Shown in pieces: positions 1 through 5,177 of a DNA stretch of 5,938 nucleotides (the first letter of the stretch is position 1; each line of letters starts with the position of its first letter). A model generated the notes under the pieces. That model had not been told where the DNA came from, did not search any database, and was given only the letters and a program-made list of their open reading frames with translations. This DNA is from an uncultured Ruminococcus sp. (lineage in GTDB: Bacteria > Bacillota > Clostridia > Oscillospirales > CAG-272), in NCBI GenBank assembly GCA_902796505.1, contig CADBPA010000263.1:1-5938 (forward strand), read 5' to 3'. The position numbers and the translations under genes are program-made.

Positions 1-5
1 ATACG

Positions 6-11
6 TCCTTT
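6..11 (-). promoter_or_regulatory. Possible Shine-Dalgarno of a gene beyond the left edge
   Basis: The minus strand reads AAAGGA at 11-6, a good Shine-Dalgarno core directly after the T run of the last terminator repeat. The window ends five bases later, so any start codon would lie outside. This suggests, but does not show, another minus-strand gene just beyond position 1. Confidence 0.2.
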
Positions 12-76
12 AAAAACCGCCGCAAAGAGCGAAAGCGGGGAGTTCAAAAACCGCCGCGAAGTGCGAAAGCGGGGAG
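12..76 (-). terminator. Two tandem intrinsic terminator repeats
   Basis: Two 31-bp units, at 12-42 and 46-76 (period 34), are identical except at two positions (24/58 and 28/62). On the minus strand each unit reads CCCCGC, a loop of about 11 bases, GCGGCGG, then TTTTT. That is a GC-rich stem (CCGC/GCGG plus two further pairs after a bulged C) followed by a T run, the form of a Rho-independent terminator. The first unit met by polymerase starts 15 bases after the stop codon of the minus-strand oxidoreductase gene, so the pair would end that transcript. The stem is short and bulged, so single-copy efficiency may be modest and duplication may compensate. A 7-bp inverted repeat, ACGTCCT (3-9) and AGGACGT (86-92), brackets the pair. 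The units could instead be copies of a dispersed genomic repeat. Confidence 0.6.
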
Positions 77-91
77 AAAGCAGAGAGGACG

Positions 92-1378
92 TTACGGAAA
101 AATCGGAGTATCCGGATCTTCGGTTACAAGATCCAGACTATACTTCCCCGCTGCGGCGGGTTCACGGCGCATCCATCTGCCGCGCGTGAAATCGGGGACG
201 GCGACCGGCGCTCCTCCGAGCGCGATGGACTGCTCGGAAAGCGGAGCGATCGCAAGCCAGGAAAGCGTATCGTACACGTCGATCGGCGGTGCGGTCTGCG
301 TTTTGACGCTCTCGATGAAAGCGCGTACCACGAGCCAGTCCATTCCCCCGTGCCCGCCGCGCTCGCCGAGCGCGCTGTACTCGCGATGCAGAGGATGATC
401 ATACCGGGCAAACGTCTCTTGCTCGTTGTTGAAAACGCCTTCCTCCATTCCGTCGAGAAACCACGTGGCGACCTTTCCCGAAGATTCGGCGCACATGCCT
501 TTTGTCCCGCGGACGGTGAATCCGCGCGAATAATAGGCGCGAGGCAGCGTGGTATCCAGCGTGAGGAGAATGGTCTCGCCGCCGGCGCAGGTGATCACGG
601 TATTGACGATATCGCCCTGACGGAATCGCGCGCCTGCCAGCGGATGATCGGCGGGGACGCGGTCTTTCATAAAATCGGTCAGACCGCACGCTTTGGAGGC
701 GAAAGAGGAAAGCGAAAGCATCCGGTTGCCCCGGTTGATCTTCAAAATTTTACTGATCGGACCGAGTTCGTGCGTCGGATACTGCTCCGCGCATCTGGCG
801 GCGTAATCGTAAACGCGATAATGATCGGTATCGACTTTTCCGTCAGCGCGCCGCAGAAAAAGCTCCGCGTCGTTCAGATAGTGATGGTATCCGCCGGCGC
901 AATGAACGATCTCGCCGAACATTCCTTCGCGCGCCATGCGGAGCGCCATCATCTCGCGCCTGCCGTAACAGCAGTTTTCCAGCATCATCAGCGGAGCGTG
1001 CGTTTTTTCGTACAGGTCCGCGAGAGCGAAGCATTCCGAAAGATCGTACGCGCATCCGACCTCGATCGCGGTATATTTTCCGGCGCGCATCGCTTCCGCC
1101 GCGAGAGGAAGATGCGTGTTCCAATCGGTCATGATCACGACGGCGTCCGCGTCCACCGCACGCAGCATTCCGACAGCGTCGGTAAAAACCGCCGGCGCAG
1201 GACGCCCTTTCCCGGTCAGCATAGCGACCGCGCGTTCAATCTTTTCCGGTATGAGATCGCAAACGGCGACGATCTCCACGTCCCGCATCTCGGAGAAGCA
1301 GTGATCGAGCATGCCGAATCCTCTGCGGCCGAGCCCGACGTAACAGAGCCTGACCTTCCCTAAAATTTCTTTTTTCAT
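92..1378 (-). CDS. Gfo/Idh/MocA-family protein, GH109-like
   Basis: This 428-residue protein begins with an NAD(P)-binding Rossmann fold: the glycine motif GLGRRG is at residues 15-20 and an acidic residue (D41) ends the second strand in VAVCD. The C-terminal half fits the Gfo/Idh/MocA alpha/beta domain. ENCCYGR (134-140), YPTHELGP (200-207), INRGNR (214-219), PRAYYSRGF (279-287) and GTKG (291-294) recall glycoside hydrolase family 109, NAD-dependent alpha-N-acetylgalactosaminidases that act by transient oxidation of the sugar. By that comparison E134, Y200, H203 and Y282 are candidate active-site residues. The assignment is from memory of the family, so substrate and even hydrolase activity are uncertain; a sugar dehydrogenase is the alternative. 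No signal peptide is seen, so it is probably cytoplasmic. The start at 1378 is chosen because the minus strand has AAAGGGG just upstream and because the in-frame extension to 1855 runs through the promoter region and the neighbouring gene. The divergent AraC regulator probably controls it. Confidence 0.85.
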   Translation of the reverse strand: MKKEILGKVRLCYVGLGRRGFGMLDHCFSEMRDVEIVAVCDLIPEKIERAVAMLTGKGRPAPAVFTDAVGMLRAVDADAVVIMTDWNTHLPLAAEAMRAGKYTAIEVGCAYDLSECFALADLYEKTHAPLMMLENCCYGRREMMALRMAREGMFGEIVHCAGGYHHYLNDAELFLRRADGKVDTDHYRVYDYAARCAEQYPTHELGPISKILKINRGNRMLSLSSFASKACGLTDFMKDRVPADHPLAGARFRQGDIVNTVITCAGGETILLTLDTTLPRAYYSRGFTVRGTKGMCAESSGKVATWFLDGMEEGVFNNEQETFARYDHPLHREYSALGERGGHGGMDWLVVRAFIESVKTQTAPPIDVYDTLSWLAIAPLSEQSIALGGAPVAVPDFTRGRWMRREPAAAGKYSLDLVTEDPDTPIFP

Positions 1379-1384
1379 ATTTTT

Positions 1385-1391
1385 CCCCTTT
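1385..1391 (-). promoter_or_regulatory. Ribosome binding site of the oxidoreductase gene
   Basis: The minus strand reads AAAGGGGAAAAAT immediately before the ATG at 1378-1376. The purine-rich core is six to seven bases from the start codon and fixes the start, excluding the longer in-frame extension. Confidence 0.7.
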
Positions 1392-1403
1392 CGCCGCGGC
1401 CTC

Positions 1404-1432
1404 TTGACAAACGCCGCGTATTCTGCTATGAT
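1404..1432 (+). promoter_or_regulatory. Sigma-A promoter of the AraC-family gene
   Basis: TTGACA (1404-1409), a 17-bp spacer and TATGAT (1427-1432), the latter preceded by TGC, form a near-consensus extended -10 promoter on the plus strand. The predicted start is near 1438-1440, about 60 bases before the ATG at 1499. The strength of this promoter is unusual for a regulator gene and suggests it is held down by a repressor or by competition with the overlapping opposite promoter. Confidence 0.8.
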
Positions 1433-1459
1433 TATAGCACAGCGAAAAACGAATGTATA
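1431..1459 (-). promoter_or_regulatory. Extended -10 promoter of the oxidoreductase gene
   Basis: On the minus strand a perfect TATAAT lies at 1436-1431, preceded by TGC (an extended -10), with TATACA as a four-of-six match to the -35 at 1459-1454 and a 17-bp spacer. Transcription would start near 1424, giving a leader of about 46 bases. The -10 shares two base pairs with the -10 of the divergent plus-strand promoter. An inverted repeat, AACGAA (1448-1453) and TTCGTT (1467-1472), flanks this -35 and could be an operator. Confidence 0.7.
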
Positions 1460-1498
1460 TATTATTTTCGTTGAAAAAAATATGATTTTGGTGTAAAA

Positions 1499-2299
1499 AT
1501 GAATGGAAAAGACGTGGAATACCCCTTTACGATCACCCGCTTGAACACCGTCTTCGATTACACGTGGGAGAAAAGTACGCATTTTGACGGAGAAGCGCAC
1601 AATTTCTGGGAAGCCGTCTACGTGCTGTCCGGAGAAGTGGAAGTCGTCGAAAATGAAAAAATATATATTCTGAACGCACAGAAGTTCATTCTGCACGCGC
1701 CGATGGAATTTCACCGCATCCGCAGTTTCGGCGGAACCGCGCCGCATTTTTTCGTACTGACGTTTGAACACAAAGGAGCGCTGCCCGAAATTCTGGCAGG
1801 CGGCTGTTTTTCGCTGAACCGCACCGAGGCGGAAGAATACGAGGCGATTTTTCACCGCGCCCGCAGTTGGTTTTTAAACGACGAACAATCACCTTCGGAC
1901 GGAGCGCTCCCCGCCGCGTATCTGACGGCTTTTCTGCTCAAAGTCGCAAAAACGCATACGCCCGAGGAGCGTCCCGCTCCCGAAAAACAGGCGGAGGAAT
2001 ACCGCCGCGTCGCGCGCGTCATGCAGCAAGCCGTCTGCGAAAATCTGACGCTTCCCGACATCGCCGCGCGGGCCTGCGTCAGCGTTGCGACCATGAAATC
2101 CCTGTTCGCGGCTTTTTCCGGGACGAGCCCCAAGCGGTACTACGCGCTCCTCCGTATGCGGGAAGCGGAAAAGCTTCTGTCGGCGGGCAGTACAGTCTCC
2201 GAAGCCGCCGAAGCGCTCGGTTTTTCCTCTCCGAATTACTTTTCGCTTTTCTTCAAACGCAACGCGGGATTTTCTCCGGGAAAACTGAAAAACAAATGA
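1499..2299 (+). CDS. AraC-family transcriptional regulator
   Basis: This 266-residue protein has the usual size and layout of two-domain AraC regulators. Residues 1 to about 95 form a cupin-type effector-binding domain (H34, FWEAVYVLSGEVEVV at 37-51, then H67 and H72 in LHAPMEFHRI). A variable linker rich in proline and glutamate lies near 150-165. Residues about 168-264 form the double helix-turn-helix DNA-binding domain: the first motif is LTLPDIAARACVSVATMKSLF (183-203, key residues L185, I188, A192, M199), and the second runs from 231 to 264 with the family signature GFSSPNYFSLFFKRNAGFSP (241-260). The effector is probably a sugar or derivative, as for many clostridial AraC proteins beside carbohydrate genes; this is inferred. 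It is divergent from the GH109-like gene and is the natural candidate to control both. The Shine-Dalgarno (GGTG, 1490-1493) is weak, but no better in-frame start is present. Confidence 0.92.
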   Translation: MNGKDVEYPFTITRLNTVFDYTWEKSTHFDGEAHNFWEAVYVLSGEVEVVENEKIYILNAQKFILHAPMEFHRIRSFGGTAPHFFVLTFEHKGALPEILAGGCFSLNRTEAEEYEAIFHRARSWFLNDEQSPSDGALPAAYLTAFLLKVAKTHTPEERPAPEKQAEEYRRVARVMQQAVCENLTLPDIAARACVSVATMKSLFAAFSGTSPKRYYALLRMREAEKLLSAGSTVSEAAEALGFSSPNYFSLFFKRNAGFSPGKLKNK

Positions 2300-2301
2300 A
2301 A

Positions 2302-2333
2302 AAGGGCTGATCCGAAACAGGGAATCAGCCCTT
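2302..2333. terminator. Shared terminator between converging araC-type gene and pnp
   Basis: AAGGGCTGAT (2302-2311) and ATCAGCCCTT (2324-2333) form a perfect 10-bp stem with a 12-base loop, in the 59-bp gap between the converging stop codons. On the minus strand the stem is followed by a T-rich run (CCCTTTTTC), making a good intrinsic terminator for pnp. On the plus strand the trailing sequence TTGCTCTTT is poorer in T, so termination of the regulator transcript is probably weaker. Confidence 0.85.
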
Positions 2334-2358
2334 GCTCTTTGACGCGGCTCGGAAAGGA

Positions 2359-4464
2359 TCACTCCGCGTCTCTCATCGAGAGATTCATTCTGCCCTTCTC
2401 GTCAATGCCGAGGAATTTGACGCGGACGGTATCGCCGACGTTGACGACGTCCTCGACCTTCTCGGTGCGCTTGTTCTGCAGCTTCGAGATGTGGACGAGT
2501 CCTTCTTTGCCGGGGGCAAATTCGACGAACGCGCCGATCGGGATGATCCGGGTGACGACGCCTTCGTAGGTCTTCCCTTCTTCCGGCTCGAAGCAGATCG
2601 CCTCGATGATGGCTTTCGCCTTGTCGGCGGCCTCGGTGTTGACGGCGGCGACGTAGACGGTGCCGTCGTCGTTGATGTCGATCTTCGCGCCGGTGTCGGC
2701 GGTGATCTTCTGGATGGTTTCGCCGCCCTTGCCGATGACAAGGCGGATCTTATCGGGATTGATGTGCATCGTGTACATCTTGGGCGCGTACTTCGAGACT
2801 TCCTTGCGCGGCTCGGGGATCGCGGCGAGGAGGATCTTGTCGATGATCTCGTCTCTTCCCTGATGGGTGGTGACGAGCGCCTGCTTGATGATCTCCGGCG
2901 TCAGACCGTCGATCTTCAGGTCCATCTGGATGGAGGTGATGCCCTTGTGCGTTCCGGCGACCTTGAAGTCCATATCGCCGTAGAAGTCCTCAAGTCCCTG
3001 AATGTCGATCATCGTGTCCCAAGAGCCGTCCTCGGCGGTGATCAGGCCGCAGGAGATTCCGGCGACGGGGGCTTTGATCGGAACGCCGGCGTCCATGAGC
3101 GCAAGCGTCGAGCCGCAGACCGATCCCTGCGAGGTCGAGCCGTTCGAGCTGACGACCTCGGAGACGAGGCGGATGGCGTAGGGGAACTCCTCCTCGGACG
3201 GAAGGACCGGGATCAGCGAACGCTCAGCGAGCGCGCCGTGACCGATCTCGCGGCGGCCGGGGCTGCGAAGCGCCTTCGCCTCGCCGGTGGAGTAGCCGGG
3301 CATATTGTACTGGTGCATATAGCGCTTGGTGTCCTCATCGTCAAGACCGTCGAGCTTCTGGGCTTCGCCGAGCGTGCCGAGGGTGGCGATCGTCAGCACC
3401 TGCGTCTGACCTCTCGTGAAGAGTCCGGAACCGTGCACGCGCGGCAGAACGCCGACTTCGGCGGCAAGCGGACGGATCTCGTCCATACGGCGGCCGTCCA
3501 CGCGCTTCTTGTCCACAAGCAGCCAGCGGCGGACGATCTTCTTCTGGATCTTATAGATGAGTTCGGGAAGAACGACCTTGATGTCGGGGTACTTCTCTTC
3601 GTATTTTGCTACGATGTCGTCCATGATGGGCTGCATCTTCGCGTCGCGGATATTCTTATCGTCGGTGTCGAGCGCTTCCATGACGGCGGCTTCGCAGTAG
3701 GCGAAGATCTCGTCGAACATATCGTGGTCCAGCTCGCCCGAAGGATAGGAGAACTTCGGCTTGCCGATCTCGGCGACGATCTGATTGATGAAGGCGACGA
3801 TGCCCTTGATCTCCTCGTGCGCGATCATAATGGCCTCGTACATATCGTCGTCCGAGACCTCTTTTGCGCCCGCCTCGATCATGACGACCTTTTCGGCGGA
3901 GCCGGCGACCGTCAGCTGCAGGGTGGAGGCTTTTGCCTGCTCATCGGTGGGGTTGACGACGAATTTGCCGTCCACGATGCCCATCTGAACGCCGCCGATC
4001 GGGCCGTTCCACGGAATATCCGAGATGGAAAGGGCGATGGACGCGCCGATCATCGCCGTGATCTCCGGCGCGCAGTCGGGATCGACCGACATGATCGTAA
4101 GCAGCAGCGAGATGTCGTTGCGAAGGTCTTTCGGGAAGAGCGGACGGATCGGACGGTCGATCACACGGCCGGCAAGGATCGCCTTTTCGCTCGGCTTGCC
4201 TTCTCTTTTCAGGAAACCGCCGGGGATCTTGCCGACGGCGTACATCTTTTCGTCATAGTCGACCGACAGAGGAAGGAAATCGATGCCCTCGCGGGGAGCG
4301 GCGGAAGCCGTCGCGCAGCAGAGAACGGTGGTCTCTCCGTAGTGAACGAGGGCGGAGCCGTTGGCAAGCCCTGCGACCTTCCCGGTCTCGACCACGAGGG
4401 GACGGCCGGCAAGCTCGTACCTGAATACTCTGTAGTTGTCGAACGTTTTGAATTTTTCTACCAT
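2359..4464 (-). CDS. pnp: Polyribonucleotide nucleotidyltransferase (PNPase)
   Basis: PNPase degrades RNA processively from the 3' end using phosphate, releasing nucleoside diphosphates, as a cytoplasmic homotrimer and part of the RNA-decay machinery. The 701 residues show the full domain order: first RNase PH core (about 12-143) with its C-terminal part to about 210, all-helical linker (about 240-315), second RNase PH core (about 321-530), KH domain (about 553-615) with the GKGG loop at 578-581, and S1 domain (about 628-698). The conserved basic loop is FLKREGKPSE (84-93), the phosphate-binding region is SSNGSTSQGSVCG (439-451), and D493, D499 and K501 in the segment ending GDMDFK match the metal-binding D486, D492 and K494 of E. 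coli. No key residue is missing and the length is normal. The start at 4464 follows AAAGGAGA with ideal spacing, and the sequence MVEKFKTF is a typical N-terminus. It follows rpsO by 191 bp on the same strand. Confidence 0.98.
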   Translation of the reverse strand: MVEKFKTFDNYRVFRYELAGRPLVVETGKVAGLANGSALVHYGETTVLCCATASAAPREGIDFLPLSVDYDEKMYAVGKIPGGFLKREGKPSEKAILAGRVIDRPIRPLFPKDLRNDISLLLTIMSVDPDCAPEITAMIGASIALSISDIPWNGPIGGVQMGIVDGKFVVNPTDEQAKASTLQLTVAGSAEKVVMIEAGAKEVSDDDMYEAIMIAHEEIKGIVAFINQIVAEIGKPKFSYPSGELDHDMFDEIFAYCEAAVMEALDTDDKNIRDAKMQPIMDDIVAKYEEKYPDIKVVLPELIYKIQKKIVRRWLLVDKKRVDGRRMDEIRPLAAEVGVLPRVHGSGLFTRGQTQVLTIATLGTLGEAQKLDGLDDEDTKRYMHQYNMPGYSTGEAKALRSPGRREIGHGALAERSLIPVLPSEEEFPYAIRLVSEVVSSNGSTSQGSVCGSTLALMDAGVPIKAPVAGISCGLITAEDGSWDTMIDIQGLEDFYGDMDFKVAGTHKGITSIQMDLKIDGLTPEIIKQALVTTHQGRDEIIDKILLAAIPEPRKEVSKYAPKMYTMHINPDKIRLVIGKGGETIQKITADTGAKIDINDDGTVYVAAVNTEAADKAKAIIEAICFEPEEGKTYEGVVTRIIPIGAFVEFAPGKEGLVHISKLQNKRTEKVEDVVNVGDTVRVKFLGIDEKGRMNLSMRDAE

Positions 4465-4470
4465 GTTGTT

Positions 4471-4478
4471 TCTCCTTT
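4471..4478 (-). promoter_or_regulatory. Ribosome binding site of pnp
   Basis: The minus strand reads AAAAGGAGAAACAAC before the ATG at 4464-4462. The strong AGGAG core, about seven bases upstream, fixes this start and excludes the in-frame extension reaching to 4986, which crosses the rpsO gene. Confidence 0.85.
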
Positions 4479-4496
4479 TCTTTGCGAGAGGCGAAC

Positions 4497-4554
4497 ATAG
4501 CACTTGGATATGCCTCCGATCGGCGCGGGGATCGGGAGCATATTGAATTGCTAC
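4497..4554 (-). promoter_or_regulatory. Long imperfect hairpin in the pnp leader RNA
   Basis: In the minus-strand transcript the arms 4543-4530 and 4521-4508 pair over 14 positions with one G-U wobble and one C/A mismatch, closing an 8-base loop (4529-4522). After a five-by-five internal loop, UAGCA (4553-4549) and UGCUA (4502-4498) pair as well, and a further G-U pair is possible at 4554/4497. There is no T run after the stem, so this is not an intrinsic terminator. It ends about 20 bases before the pnp Shine-Dalgarno. In E. coli the pnp leader contains a long stem cut by RNase III, after which PNPase degrades the cut strand and represses its own mRNA; a similar role here is inference. Confidence 0.6.
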
Positions 4555-4603
4555 TTCCGCCGTCTCTTTTTTGTGTTTTTGTAAATAAAAGTTTGATTTT
4601 TGC

Positions 4604-4640
4604 AAGAAAACGGGAACGAAAATAGACTCCGTTCCCGCTT
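4604..4640 (-). terminator. Intrinsic terminator between rpsO and pnp
   Basis: In the minus-strand transcript the arms at 4640-4630 and 4618-4608 form an 11-bp stem (AAGCGGGAACG with CGTTCCCGTTT, including one G-T pair) around an 11-base loop, followed by a T-rich tail (TTTTCTT). It lies 15 bases after the rpsO stop codon. It would end most rpsO transcripts and leave some readthrough into pnp, as in E. coli, where a terminator also separates these genes. Confidence 0.85.
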
Positions 4641-4655
4641 CCCGACGGCCGGAAA

Positions 4656-4922
4656 TTACTTTCTGAGGCCGAGCTTTTTGACGATGGCTCTGTATCTTTC
4701 GATGTCCTTTTCGACAAGGTACGAGAGCAGCTTCTTTCTGTGACCGACCATCTTGGAAAGACCTCTCTGAGAATGGAAGTCCTTCGGGTTCTTCTTCATG
4801 TGCTCGGTCAGCTCGTTGATGCGGTTGGTCAGGATCGCGATCTGGACTTCGGGCGAGCCGGTGTCCTTCTCGTTGATCTTGTACTCTTCGATCAGCGCGG
4901 TTTTGACTTCTTTCGTGATCAT
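4656..4922 (-). CDS. rpsO: 30S ribosomal protein S15
   Basis: S15 is a primary binder of the central domain of 16S rRNA and helps organise the platform of the small subunit. The 88-residue product has the standard length. It carries the family signature: DTGSPEVQIAILTNRI (20-35), H50-S51-x-R53-GL (FHSQRGL), HRKKLLSYL (61-69) and the C-terminal RYRAIVKKLGLRK. The start at 4922 is supported by AGAAAGGTGA just upstream and by the usual MITKEVK-like N-terminus; an in-frame ATG at 5036 would add 38 unrelated residues. It lies upstream of pnp on the same strand, the order conserved in many bacteria. The 5' leader may allow feedback by S15 on its own mRNA. Confidence 0.98.
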   Translation of the reverse strand: MITKEVKTALIEEYKINEKDTGSPEVQIAILTNRINELTEHMKKNPKDFHSQRGLSKMVGHRKKLLSYLVEKDIERYRAIVKKLGLRK

Positions 4923-4927
4923 CTTGT

Positions 4928-4990
4928 TCTTCACCTTTCTGTAAATTTTTCTCCCGAAGCCTTGTGAAAGTGCGGGTGAAAAGCACGGGC
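4928..4990 (-). promoter_or_regulatory. rpsO leader with possible pseudoknot hiding the Shine-Dalgarno
   Basis: The rpsO Shine-Dalgarno region on the minus strand is AGAAAGGTGAAGA (4940-4928). Further upstream GUGC (4986-4983) and GCAC (4973-4970) close a hairpin whose loop holds UUUUCACC (4982-4975). That loop is complementary over eight bases, with one G-U pair, to GGUGAAGA (4935-4928), so a pseudoknot covering the ribosome binding site can be drawn. GCC (4990-4988) and GGC (4961-4959) could enclose the hairpin. S15 is known to autoregulate through different leader structures in several bacteria; whether it binds here is inferred, not shown. Confidence 0.4.
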
Positions 4991-5054
4991 TACGCAGGGA
5001 AATCTTCCGGACGGAGCGAGGCCATACACAGTACAAAGCAACAGGCCGAATGCT

Positions 5055-5083
5055 ATTATATCATAAAGGAAGCAAAAATGCAA
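5055..5083 (-). promoter_or_regulatory. Extended -10 promoter of rpsO
   Basis: On the minus strand a perfect TATAAT (5060-5055) is preceded by TGA, giving an extended -10, with TTGCAT as a poor -35 (5083-5078) at a 17-bp spacer. The A/T-rich stretch further upstream (5088-5104, with TTTTGCAAAA and AAAATATTTT) could act as an UP element. The predicted start near 5048 gives an rpsO leader of about 125 bases. Confidence 0.75.
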
Positions 5084-5112
5084 GGGGTTTTGCAAAAATA
5101 TTTTGTCTTTCG

Positions 5113-5169
5113 GGTGTTTTCCGGGAAAACGCCGGTGGGCGAGGCGTCCCCGGTTCTCCGACGGGGGAC
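5113..5169 (-). terminator. Hairpins after the TRIC-family gene
   Basis: Two hairpins follow the stop codon of the TRIC-family gene. The first is GTCCCC/GGGGAC (arms 5169-5164 and 5151-5146). The second has arms 5133-5125 and 5121-5113, nine pairs with one mismatch and a three-base loop. Neither is followed directly by a T run; the nearest, TATTTTT, is about ten bases past the second stem. They may end or protect the transcript, but a clean intrinsic terminator is not seen. Confidence 0.35.
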
Positions 5170-5177
5170 TTTTGCGA

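Noticed and set aside
350..1363. Plus-strand open frame of 337 codons antisense to the oxidoreductase gene
   Set aside because: It overlaps the well-supported Gfo/Idh/MocA gene completely, has no domain signature and no ribosome binding site context.
1482..1496. Four-codon upstream frame (ATG ATT TTG GTG TAA) ending two bases before the AraC-type start
   Set aside because: No Shine-Dalgarno precedes it and such short frames are common by chance; it is not enough to claim a leader peptide.
1379..1855. In-frame N-terminal extension of the oxidoreductase (159 extra residues)
   Set aside because: It would cross the divergent promoters and the start of the AraC-type gene, its sequence has no family resemblance, and the ATG at 1378 has a good ribosome binding site and an ideal Rossmann start.
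2332..4500. Long plus-strand open frame of 722 codons antisense to pnp
   Set aside because: It mirrors pnp almost end to end; its composition is dominated by D, G, L, R and V runs, as expected from the complement of a GC3-rich gene, and it shows no recognisable domain. PNPase on the other strand is unambiguous.
4575..4604. Possible separate pnp promoter (TTGCAA with TACAAA at 16 bp, minus strand)
   Set aside because: Only four of six matches in each hexamer, within an A/T-rich stretch that also serves as the terminator tail; readthrough from rpsO explains pnp expression equally well.
4465..4986. In-frame N-terminal extension of PNPase
   Set aside because: It runs through rpsO and the terminator; the ATG at 4464 has a strong Shine-Dalgarno and gives the standard PNPase length.
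5095..5104. Palindrome AAAATATTTT and adjoining TTTTGCAAAA upstream of rpsO
   Set aside because: Low-complexity A/T-rich palindromes are expected by chance here; at most they are part of an UP element.
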